Source of the DNA: Pseudomonas sp. DTU_2021_1001937_2_SI_NGA_ILE_001
Lineage (GTDB): Bacteria; Pseudomonadota; Gammaproteobacteria; Pseudomonadales; Pseudomonadaceae
Length of the DNA stretch: 64,000 nt
Reading direction: 5' to 3'
NCBI RefSeq assembly: GCF_032463525.1
Contig: NZ_CP135971.1
Span: forward strand, 1,488,001-1,552,000
Numbering within the stretch: the first letter of the stretch is position 1; the number at the start of each line of letters is the position of its first letter. Of this stretch, positions 26,224 through 34,134 are shown piece by piece. The notes beneath the pieces were generated by a model. That model was not told the origin of the DNA and did no database searches. It saw only the letters and a program-made list of their open reading frames with translations. Both the position numbers and the translations under genes were made by a program.

Positions 26224-29200
26224 TTAATCGAACCTTCCATGCTGATTCCGACGTCCAAAAAGCCGGTCGACGCCGCTACCAGCCGACTGCCCAAATCGCC
26301 GTCTGAAATCGGCTGTCATTTTGGCTCTGATCTCGTTTGCCTCATGCTCCAATATTCTTCGCGCTTCTTTGGTGATACCGGGCTTACCTACATGCTTAAA
26401 GGCGTAGTCGTAGGCGGCTGCTATCGGTAGATGCTGATCGCTTATCTGCTGGTAATCGAACTCGGCCACTTTCTGAATATCGCCGTGTTGTCGTTTCATT
26501 TCGCGTAAGAGCGTCGGATCACTCTTATATTTCGGGGGTAGATAATGGGGGTTTTGCTTGAATCTCTGCATCGCCAGGAACTCGCCCTGGGTGCTTTTGT
26601 TGATCAACTCAAGATTCCTGACATCGACCACCTTCAATTTTTCGAGATTGCTAATGGATCTGCCTGGTTTATGCACTTTGAGCCGCGACGGCACTGTTTC
26701 CGCCACAGGTGAAGCGGTGGTCACCCGCCCACCGCGAAACCAGCTGAAAAACCCGTGCCCACTCGGATCCTCCACATTCACCGGGTCCCCCTCGCAATAG
26801 GCATAGGCATTCAACCCGCCCTCGTCGAACGGGCTCAGGCTGTCCGGTGCATGAAAGCGCAACAGCGCCGGGTTGTAGGCCCGGTAGCCGTTGCCCAGCA
26901 GTTGCCAACCAATGGCGGGCTCGGCGTACTGACCGTTGAACGCCGGACCGCCATCAGGCTTTGGGGAGTCACCCTCTTGCCCATGGGGCAGGTAGGCCCT
27001 CGATTCATCGCCCGTGGCGCGAAGCTCATGCAGCACGCTGTTGTGCTGGTCAGTGCCCAGCAGGGTCTGCCCGACCTCGGCCAGCAACAGGTCGCCGCCG
27101 CGCAGGTAGCGGCTGCTGCCCTGGGCGCCCTGGCGGGTCGCCAGCTGGTCGCCCTGATAGAAGCGCTGCTCGTCGTCCTGCCCGCCCACCCGGTCCAGCG
27201 GGTCATAGTGATAACTACCGCCCGCGCCAGGGCCGCTGACCGTCAGCAGGCGGTTGAGCGCGTCGTAGGTCAGGGTGCGACCCGCCTCGTCGCGCAGCAG
27301 GTTGCCGTTGTCGTCGTAATCCAGATGGATGACCGTCGGGTAATCGGCGTGGTTGTTCTCGATACGGGTCAATTGCGCCGGGTCCGGACCATCGTGGAAA
27401 TACCGCGCGCGGTTGGTACCGGCGTCGGAATAGGTCATCACGGTGGTGATGTTGTCCAGTGCATCGTAGATGTACACCTGGCGCTGCACCCGCTTGCCGT
27501 AGGGATCGACCGGCGGCTGGCTGCCACTGCACTCATAGTTGCTCAGGCGCCCACGCGCATCATAGGCATAGGTCTCATCACGCAGCAGCTCGGTGCCCTC
27601 TTTCAGGGTTCGCCGGGTCAGCTCGTCGTCCTCGTTCCAATGCTGCTCCAGGGTCTGGAGCGTGCCGTTGAGGTCGAAGGTGCGCAAGGTTTCGCGGTCG
27701 AAGTCGTCATAGGCCAGCTCGGTGCCCAGTTGCTGGCCACTCTGGTCATCCCGGGTCACGACCGACTGCACGCGTCCCAGCGCGTCGTACTCCAGGTGCG
27801 CATGGGTGCTGCCCAGGTCGGTGTCCGTCAAACGGCCCTGGTCATCGTAGGCGCAGGTCTGCTCCTGGCCGAGTACGTCGGTGTAGCCCAGCAGGCGGCC
27901 CAGGCGGCTGTAGCGGTAGTGCATCTGGTACTCGGTGCCGTCGCCGGAACGCCGGGTCTCGCGCTTGAGCTGCTGGGTGCTGAAGTATTCCCGGGCGAGG
28001 AACTCGCCCTGCTCCTGACAATCGAGCAGCAAGGCGTTCTTCACGTCGTAACCGTACTCCGCCTGCACACTGCCGGGCAGTCGGCGACGTACCGGCTCGG
28101 TGCCCAGTTGCGGCTGGTATTCGTACTCCACCAACTCGCCGCTGGCGGTGGTCATGTCCTTGGGCTGGAACAAGCCCGGCTCGTAGGTGAACACCTGGCG
28201 ACGCCCGCCGGTGATGGCTTCCCTGCGCCGGTCGAGGCCGTCGAACACCTGCTCGCCCAGCAGCTTGTCAGCGCCGTTGTGCTCGACACTGATGCGCACC
28301 GGCAGATCCTCCGCGCTGTGCGCGGCATAGCCACGATGCACCATCGCATCGTCGGCCAGGGTGGTTTCGGTCTCACGGTCGAAAGCGTCGTAGCGGTAAG
28401 CGGTGACACGCTCGCCCTGGTCCACGGTCTGGCGTTCTGCAATCTTGCGGCCCAGCCCGTCGTAGTCGTACGACAGCAGGCTTAGCGACTGTCCACTGCG
28501 GTCGAAGCGCTCGACCCGCGTCGGCTGCTCGAACAGGCTCAGCCAGGTCTCGGTGACGCCGGTGCGCAGGCCGGAGCCCCCCGCCTCTTCACGCCAGCTG
28601 CGACGAATCGGCCCGGCACTGGCCGGGGTGCCGATGGGGTCGGTCTCTTCGATGCTGCGCACCCCGTCGGGGCCGGTCACGCAGCGCTGCTCACCCCAGT
28701 CGTCATAGTCGTACTGGCTGCTCAGGGCCAACTGCCGGCTTTCCAGCCAGTCGAGCTCGGTTTCTTCGCGCAGTTGCCCCCAGGCGTCGTAGCGGGCCGC
28801 ATAGATCGGCCGCTGTTGGTCCTGCCGGCCGAGGGTGTCGGCGTCTGCCCGGGTTTCGCGCACCACCCGGTTGAGGCCATCGAAGAACGAGACGGTCTGC
28901 ACGTCCTTGACATCCACCTGGCTCTGCCAAGCCTGTTCGCCAGGGTTCGCACACAGCTGGTAGTTGTAGGTGCGCGACGCTTCCCAAGGCGTGCCTGGCG
29001 CTACGGTTTCCTCCACCACCCGGCGCAGGGCGTCGTAGTGGTAGCGGATTTCCACGTCGTTGTCATCGCGATTGAGCAAGGGCTCGCCGGTGAACAGCGA
29101 ATGCTCCAGGGTGATGACTTTCTGCTCGCCATCGAAGCCGCTCAGGGTCTGCACCGTGCGCAGGATGCTCTGGCCGAACAGTGGGCTGCTTTCCCGGCTG

Positions 29201-30870
29201 TACAGCGAATCGGTCACGGTGTCATGGCCATTGATCGACAGCGTCTGGCGCTGGGTACGACCATGCAGGAAGGCATCGCCTGGCGTGTCCAGGTACTCGA
29301 AGGAGGTTTGCTGCAGGGTCTGTTCCTGCTCACCCAGTACTTGCACCAGGGTTTCGCTGTGGGTGGCCAGCCAATCGGGCTGACCACTACCGTCCAGGGC
29401 AGGCAGGCCCAAGTAGCGGTAGCGCGTGCGCAGCAGCGGTGCGTCGCCTTCGGCAGGGGCTGGGGTCACGGTCTTGTCCTTCAGCCAGCGCACGAAGCCT
29501 TCCGGGTCTGGCGGGCAGTCGTCGCCTTCACCCGCAGCGGAATACCAGGTACTTGCCTCGGTGACACCCGTGGCCTGCACTTCGCGAGTCAGGTTGCCGT
29601 GGTCGTCATAAGCCGTGGTCACCTTCTCGCTGCGAAAGCGCGTGGCGTCATCGGTCAGGCCCCAGCTGGTGGTGGTCTCGCTGGGCAGCTGACACTGCCG
29701 GGGCTGCTGCTCGAACGGCACACCGTCATGGTCGTGATAAAGGGTCTTGACGCTCTTGCGCGCCTTGCCCTGGGTGGTGATCTCCTCGGTGACCAGGTGA
29801 AAGCGGTTGAAGGTGCGCTGGATGCTGCGCACCGGCTGCTCATCGACATGCAGGGTCTCGGTGCACTGATACTCATAGGTGCCGCCATGCCGGTACAGAT
29901 TGTCCAGGCCATCCTCTGCCCAGCCGATGTTCAGGCCGCCCCCCAGGAAGTTGTGCACCCCAGGCCCGTAGCTGTAATGCACGTCCACCGAAGCCTGGTC
30001 GAAACCGGGTTCGACCCGATGCCGGGTCACCCGAGGCAGCGGCGTGCGCCCGGCATTGGCCGGCAGTTGGTGCCCGCCGTCCTGATAGAACAGCTGCTCC
30101 TGGGCACCGGTAGGGGTTTCGACGCTGCTCAGGCACAGATGCTCGTTGACCCGCTGGTAACCGAAGCGCCAGCTGGCCTGCTCCTCAGTGGGCAGGGTAA
30201 TGCGGATGACATGGTGGTCGCTGCCCACCAGGCTCATGATGAAAGAGGCCAGGGGCTCGCCCGCCTCACCCGCCCCCGGATTCATCAGGATCCGCACTTC
30301 ACTGCTGGTCCGCTCGACGCTCAGCAGCACCTGCCCGGCCTGGTCGGTGACGCTGTTCAGCAGCGGGTAGGTGCCGTTGAAGGTCGTGTAGTCGAGATTC
30401 AGGACGTGGCCTTCCGGTGCCTGCACTTGTACCGGTACCGCCACCAGATGCGAAGCGCTGCCGCGGACTTCCAGCCACTCGGTGAGGCCGGATTTGTGGG
30501 CGATGCGATAACGATCCTGGGCAACCTGATAGAAGTGAAAGCTGTCGATCTTCTGCTCGCGCATCAGCAGCCGACCGGCGTCACCGCTCTCAGTAACCTT
30601 GAACGACTCGCCACTGGCCAGCGACACCACCTGGTTGCCGGGCATGTACTGCGACAGGCGCAGGCTCCAGCCCAGGCCGAAACCGCTGTCGGTGCCGTTG
30701 AGCGGGTTATAGCCCAAGCTCAGCGGCAGGCTGGGGCCGCGCAGGTCGTTGGCTTGCAGGGCGGGCAACTCGATGGCCAGGGTGTACTGACCGGTGCGCG
30801 GGTCCACCCCGCCCTTGACGAAGCTCATGAAGTTGAAGGCATTGGAATGCACGGAAGTGGAAACGGTCAT
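26224..30870 (-). CDS. Large RHS/YD-repeat protein (RHS1)
   Basis: The 1548-residue protein starts at ATG 30870 (AGGAAC upstream; MTVSTSVHSNAFNFMSFVKG). The N-terminal region (~1-330), with GVDPRTGQYTLAIELPAL and YNPLNGTDSGFGLGWSLRLSQ, is the SpvB-like lead-in seen in Pseudomonas RHS proteins. Residues ~330-1290 hold many YD repeats (YDALRRV, YDYDGLGRKIAER, YDAFDRETETTL, YDDQGRLTDT, YDALNRLLTV), predicted to form a hollow beta-shell. The RHS core ends at DPSGHG near residue 1373, followed by a 175-residue basic helical tail ending GRRNQHGRFD. No signal peptide and no PAAR or VgrG partner are visible. It is homologous to the plus-strand gene at 43385-48349. Confidence 0.9.
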   Translation of the reverse strand: MTVSTSVHSNAFNFMSFVKGGVDPRTGQYTLAIELPALQANDLRGPSLPLSLGYNPLNGTDSGFGLGWSLRLSQYMPGNQVVSLASGESFKVTESGDAGRLLMREQKIDSFHFYQVAQDRYRIAHKSGLTEWLEVRGSASHLVAVPVQVQAPEGHVLNLDYTTFNGTYPLLNSVTDQAGQVLLSVERTSSEVRILMNPGAGEAGEPLASFIMSLVGSDHHVIRITLPTEEQASWRFGYQRVNEHLCLSSVETPTGAQEQLFYQDGGHQLPANAGRTPLPRVTRHRVEPGFDQASVDVHYSYGPGVHNFLGGGLNIGWAEDGLDNLYRHGGTYEYQCTETLHVDEQPVRSIQRTFNRFHLVTEEITTQGKARKSVKTLYHDHDGVPFEQQPRQCQLPSETTTSWGLTDDATRFRSEKVTTAYDDHGNLTREVQATGVTEASTWYSAAGEGDDCPPDPEGFVRWLKDKTVTPAPAEGDAPLLRTRYRYLGLPALDGSGQPDWLATHSETLVQVLGEQEQTLQQTSFEYLDTPGDAFLHGRTQRQTLSINGHDTVTDSLYSRESSPLFGQSILRTVQTLSGFDGEQKVITLEHSLFTGEPLLNRDDNDVEIRYHYDALRRVVEETVAPGTPWEASRTYNYQLCANPGEQAWQSQVDVKDVQTVSFFDGLNRVVRETRADADTLGRQDQQRPIYAARYDAWGQLREETELDWLESRQLALSSQYDYDDWGEQRCVTGPDGVRSIEETDPIGTPASAGPIRRSWREEAGGSGLRTGVTETWLSLFEQPTRVERFDRSGQSLSLLSYDYDGLGRKIAERQTVDQGERVTAYRYDAFDRETETTLADDAMVHRGYAAHSAEDLPVRISVEHNGADKLLGEQVFDGLDRRREAITGGRRQVFTYEPGLFQPKDMTTASGELVEYEYQPQLGTEPVRRRLPGSVQAEYGYDVKNALLLDCQEQGEFLAREYFSTQQLKRETRRSGDGTEYQMHYRYSRLGRLLGYTDVLGQEQTCAYDDQGRLTDTDLGSTHAHLEYDALGRVQSVVTRDDQSGQQLGTELAYDDFDRETLRTFDLNGTLQTLEQHWNEDDELTRRTLKEGTELLRDETYAYDARGRLSNYECSGSQPPVDPYGKRVQRQVYIYDALDNITTVMTYSDAGTNRARYFHDGPDPAQLTRIENNHADYPTVIHLDYDDNGNLLRDEAGRTLTYDALNRLLTVSGPGAGGSYHYDPLDRVGGQDDEQRFYQGDQLATRQGAQGSSRYLRGGDLLLAEVGQTLLGTDQHNSVLHELRATGDESRAYLPHGQEGDSPKPDGGPAFNGQYAEPAIGWQLLGNGYRAYNPALLRFHAPDSLSPFDEGGLNAYAYCEGDPVNVEDPSGHGFFSWFRGGRVTTASPVAETVPSRLKVHKPGRSISNLEKLKVVDVRNLELINKSTQGEFLAMQRFKQNPHYLPPKYKSDPTLLREMKRQHGDIQKVAEFDYQQISDQHLPIAAAYDYAFKHVGKPGITKEARRILEHEANEIRAKMTADFRRRFGQSAGSGVDRLFGRRNQHGRFD

Positions 30871-30979
30871 GTCGATGTTCCTGTGGCAAAGAGGCCCGTG
30901 AACGGCAACAGGTCTGTAGCGGATGATGGGGGTGCAAGGTTGATGCTGTTCGGTCTGGCTGACTTCTCGCCCGCAGAAA

Positions 30980-31062
30980 CGGCTTCAGCCGCGAAGCGAC
31001 CGCATGTTCACAACAGATGCAGCGAATTTACTGGCGCTTTCGCGGCTGAAGCCGCTCCCACC
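30980..31062. repeat. REP pair (inverted)
   Basis: Arm 1 CGGCTTCAGCCGCGAAGCG (30980-30998) and arm 2 CTTTCGCGGCTGAAGCCGC (31036-31054, extended to CTCCCACC by 31062) are separated by a conserved ~37 bp spacer. The pair fills the ~256 bp gap between the last P47-like gene and RHS1. Confidence 0.85.
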
Positions 31063-31126
31063 GAGTCACATGACGGCTGGCCGAATAGTGTTGGCTTCGA
31101 GGCCAACACCGTCCGGTGTGCGCCGC

Positions 31127-34087
31127 TCAACTGCGCGGCACGCCCAGGCTGTCCACGTATCGGTCGAATTCCACGTGGTTCAAACGATTGCGGTGCCCCA
31201 GGTTGGCGGGCGCATCGAAGCTGATCCTGCGCTTGTGCACGTTGCCCTGCCGGTCACGCAGCACCACCATCAAGGGCCTGGAGAGCTTGTCGCGTACCGG
31301 GCTAAGCGGCACGCTTTGCTCGCTGGAACTGGCAGGCACGTAGGCGACCCGGTCGGAACGGTGCAAGGTGATCACCAGAGAGCCCGGCTGGAAGAAGCTC
31401 CGGTCGACGTCGATCGGGAAGTTGCGCTCGTCATTCGACTCTTCCGAACCCTTCACGAGTTTTTCCAGGTCATCGTCGAACTGCACATGAGCACTGTCGT
31501 CCGCCGCACTTTGTGGGTCGTCGAAGATGTAGCCGGTCCAGCTGAACATCTCTTCCCACAAGGCTTCGCTCTCCCAGGCCACCATCGACCGGTTGATCTC
31601 ATCCTCCGGATTCTCCGCGCCGAACTCCAGCGTCTCGAAACGCACCGTGCTCATGCTGGGCGGGCTGTAGCTCAGGGTCCAGTAATCCACCGTGCGCAGG
31701 TGGTAGTCGAAATCGTCCTCTTCGGGGGCTCCGGGGCCGGCGCTGCCACCATCCACCCTTTTTCGCTCGAACTTGTAGTAATCCGGGTGGAACGCGGGAG
31801 TCGATTGCGACGTGATGGTAACCGCGCCATGCAGCTCGTCATTTTCGTTAGAGCGCCAGAAGCTCTGGTCGCTGGAGCGCTGTAACTGGGCATAGAAACT
31901 CACCGAGGCATTTCCGCCCAATCGGCTATGCAAATAGCGCGAAACGGTCCTGACCGCTGGGTTTGGCGCGCGGCCCCCGTCACTCAGCGCCTGGCCCAGG
32001 GTGGCCATATCGAAACGGTTTCTCTGATAGTGAGTTCGCCAGGACAGCTCATCGCTCTCCGGCATCCCCCCCAGGAGCGGGTTGATGCTATCCACCTCCT
32101 GATCGGTACGGTTTTCCACCAGTTGAATGGAGTTCAACTCCAGTGCGCTGAGCGGTATCGGTCGGCCATCGACCAGGGCGGTTTCGACCAGGATCTCGAT
32201 TTCCAGTTGCTGGTAGCCGTTGGCGTACAGATTTCCACGCATGCCGTCGTCGGCCCCGCCCAGGACCCGCACCGAGAATTGATTGAGGGATTTCCAGCTT
32301 TCCTCCTGCTCCAGCTCATTGAGTTCAAGCACGCTGTAACCGCTGGCGAGCACGATGCCGTTGCTGACGATCTCGCAACACACCACGCTGCTACCGGTCA
32401 CTGCGTCGACCGGAGCACTGTACAACCCCGCAGCGCTGACAGTGCCGCTGCCAGCAATCAGGCTCCAGCGTCGTGGCACATCAGGCAGTATCTGCGTGTC
32501 GGCAATGAGCTGCACAGCGGTCGAATGCCTGATACCTACTGCCAGCGGCGGATCGACGCCCAGCAGTTGCTGACCACTGGCCAACAACAACGCGGCCGGT
32601 CGCCCCTCTTCGCCCTGAGCCCAAACCTGCTGGGCCGTCAGACATTTGCGTTGCGGGCGTTGCGCGGGAGAAAACAACGCGTGGCGGCCATCGATGACCG
32701 CCAAATCGCCCTGGGTCGCCCCCTGCAGCGACCAATCCAGCGGCCCGGCGTCCAGCGCACCTGCCGCCAGCAGGATCGCCGGAGGCTCATCTGCCAAGGC
32801 TGAAAGCCCCACCCGCGGCGAAACCTGCATGCTGTCGAAGACCACCAGTAGCAAGGCCGAGGCGCTGTAGTTCACTCCATCCTGCTCGTATTCGGCTGTC
32901 ACCACGACATGCAGCAACTCATACCCGATGGCATCCCGAGCTACCGCCTCGTAGAGGCCGCCGTAGATGCTTCCATGCCCGGCACTTGCATGACTTTCCA
33001 GGCTCACGGCCTGCCAGGCACTGGCGGTTACGGCCTCACCGCGCCCGTTGAGCAGTGTGAAGCGCTGGTTTGCTCCGGCCTTGATCGTAGCGAACCTCGG
33101 CTCGAGGGTGTAAAGGGTCTGCCGAGGGCTGATGTTACCGAACAGCGCCAGGTCCGCCGGGGTATGGCGATCCCGTTCTTCGAAGACATTGGCCCCTGGA
33201 AACAGCAGGTTGCCCAGTAAGTCCAGCGGATGATCGGCCAGATAATCACGCATGGACTCGGCCAGCACCACGGTTGCCGAGTAGCGGTCGCTGCCGTCGC
33301 TCTCCTGATCATCGGGAATCAGGTATGGAAACGTCTCATCCGGTGGAAAAGCCCCATCCGTGTCGTTGGCACGCAGGCGGATGAACACTACGACCGCTCC
33401 GTCACCGTAATTGAGCGCGCTCCTGATCCTCGCTCCCGGCGCCGCCTGCGTCAGAATACGAAAACCGGCCGGCGCCAGAACCCCATACGCCTTCAGCCCC
33501 AGCCTGCCTAGCTGGAAGACGCTGCGCTGCACCGGCAAGTCATGGAACTTCTGCCGGAAGATCGCGGCCAGGCCGGCATTGGTCGCCGAGTCATTGCCGG
33601 CCAGGTTGCAGCTGAAATCCATTGCCTTGGACAGATCCAGCGTCACCATCCCCTGGCGGTCGACTTCTCCCAGGACCACCGACAGGTCGACGACCATCTC
33701 TATCCAGAAACCCTGGTCTTCGGTGATAGACAGACTGGTCACCAGCCCCGGCGGCCCACTGTAGTCACGGCGCATGGCCGTATAGCGGCCAGAAACGATG
33801 TTCATGCGTACGCGGGCCCGTGAGTTGCTCAGCGACGCGTTGTCGAAGGACACCTGCGGGGGGCCAAGCTGCATGTCGCTCAGTTGTGCCTCCACGGACG
33901 GTGCTGCGACGATGGTTCCCCTGCCATTCACCATGGGCATCAGCCCCAGGTGACGGAAGTTTTCGATGTACTGCTGTTCGAGCAGGCGGTTGATCCGGCG
34001 GCGACTGAAGACGGTGATCGCTCCCCAGCCCTGGGTGACGCTGCCTTCGCCCATGCGTTGCAGAAGGCTTTCCAGTGAGTTGGACAT
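31127..34087 (-). CDS. P47/TULIP-like protein with Ig-like modules and a unique C-terminal domain (paralogue A)
   Basis: From ATG 34087 (GGAGAGGAG upstream) the protein has 986 residues. It begins MSNSLESLLQRMGEGSVTQGWGAITVFSRRRINRLLEQQYI, the N-terminus shared by all four tandem paralogues and similar to the GWD-start of P47/OrfX TULIP proteins. TFPYLIPDDQESDG is at about residue 260, and DLALFGNISPRQTLYTLEP at about 320 opens the Ig-like region. One Ig-like module contains RRWSLIAGSGTVSAAGLYSAPVD (~545-570). Only this paralogue has a further ~350-residue C-terminal part (GMRGNLYANGYQQLEIEILVET through SLVITLHRSDRVAYV and VVLRDRQGNVHKRRISFD), which I do not recognise. No signal peptide. It is the last gene of the five-gene run. 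TULIP assignment is inference. Confidence 0.75.
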   Translation of the reverse strand: MSNSLESLLQRMGEGSVTQGWGAITVFSRRRINRLLEQQYIENFRHLGLMPMVNGRGTIVAAPSVEAQLSDMQLGPPQVSFDNASLSNSRARVRMNIVSGRYTAMRRDYSGPPGLVTSLSITEDQGFWIEMVVDLSVVLGEVDRQGMVTLDLSKAMDFSCNLAGNDSATNAGLAAIFRQKFHDLPVQRSVFQLGRLGLKAYGVLAPAGFRILTQAAPGARIRSALNYGDGAVVVFIRLRANDTDGAFPPDETFPYLIPDDQESDGSDRYSATVVLAESMRDYLADHPLDLLGNLLFPGANVFEERDRHTPADLALFGNISPRQTLYTLEPRFATIKAGANQRFTLLNGRGEAVTASAWQAVSLESHASAGHGSIYGGLYEAVARDAIGYELLHVVVTAEYEQDGVNYSASALLLVVFDSMQVSPRVGLSALADEPPAILLAAGALDAGPLDWSLQGATQGDLAVIDGRHALFSPAQRPQRKCLTAQQVWAQGEEGRPAALLLASGQQLLGVDPPLAVGIRHSTAVQLIADTQILPDVPRRWSLIAGSGTVSAAGLYSAPVDAVTGSSVVCCEIVSNGIVLASGYSVLELNELEQEESWKSLNQFSVRVLGGADDGMRGNLYANGYQQLEIEILVETALVDGRPIPLSALELNSIQLVENRTDQEVDSINPLLGGMPESDELSWRTHYQRNRFDMATLGQALSDGGRAPNPAVRTVSRYLHSRLGGNASVSFYAQLQRSSDQSFWRSNENDELHGAVTITSQSTPAFHPDYYKFERKRVDGGSAGPGAPEEDDFDYHLRTVDYWTLSYSPPSMSTVRFETLEFGAENPEDEINRSMVAWESEALWEEMFSWTGYIFDDPQSAADDSAHVQFDDDLEKLVKGSEESNDERNFPIDVDRSFFQPGSLVITLHRSDRVAYVPASSSEQSVPLSPVRDKLSRPLMVVLRDRQGNVHKRRISFDAPANLGHRNRLNHVEFDRYVDSLGVPRS

Positions 34088-34134
34088 TTGCTCCTCTCCT
34101 GATGGAAGGTGGAAACGACGTGGCAGCTCGCCCG

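Noticed and set aside
26224..30870. RHS1 as a TccC component of an insecticidal Tc complex
   Set aside because: The N-terminus (SVHSNAFNFMSFVKG) differs from TccC proteins, and no TcA or TcB gene is present. RHS/YD-repeat homology alone does not justify the Tc name.
28774..31224. Very long plus-strand open frame (816 aa) opposite the RHS1 gene
   Set aside because: It mirrors the third-codon-position GC bias of the minus-strand RHS1 gene, has no ribosome site or family motifs, and crosses the REP pair. The same applies to other long antisense frames, e.g. 26755-28485, 20207-22177, 18279-19601, 10009-11718, 2945-4384 and 43805-46729.
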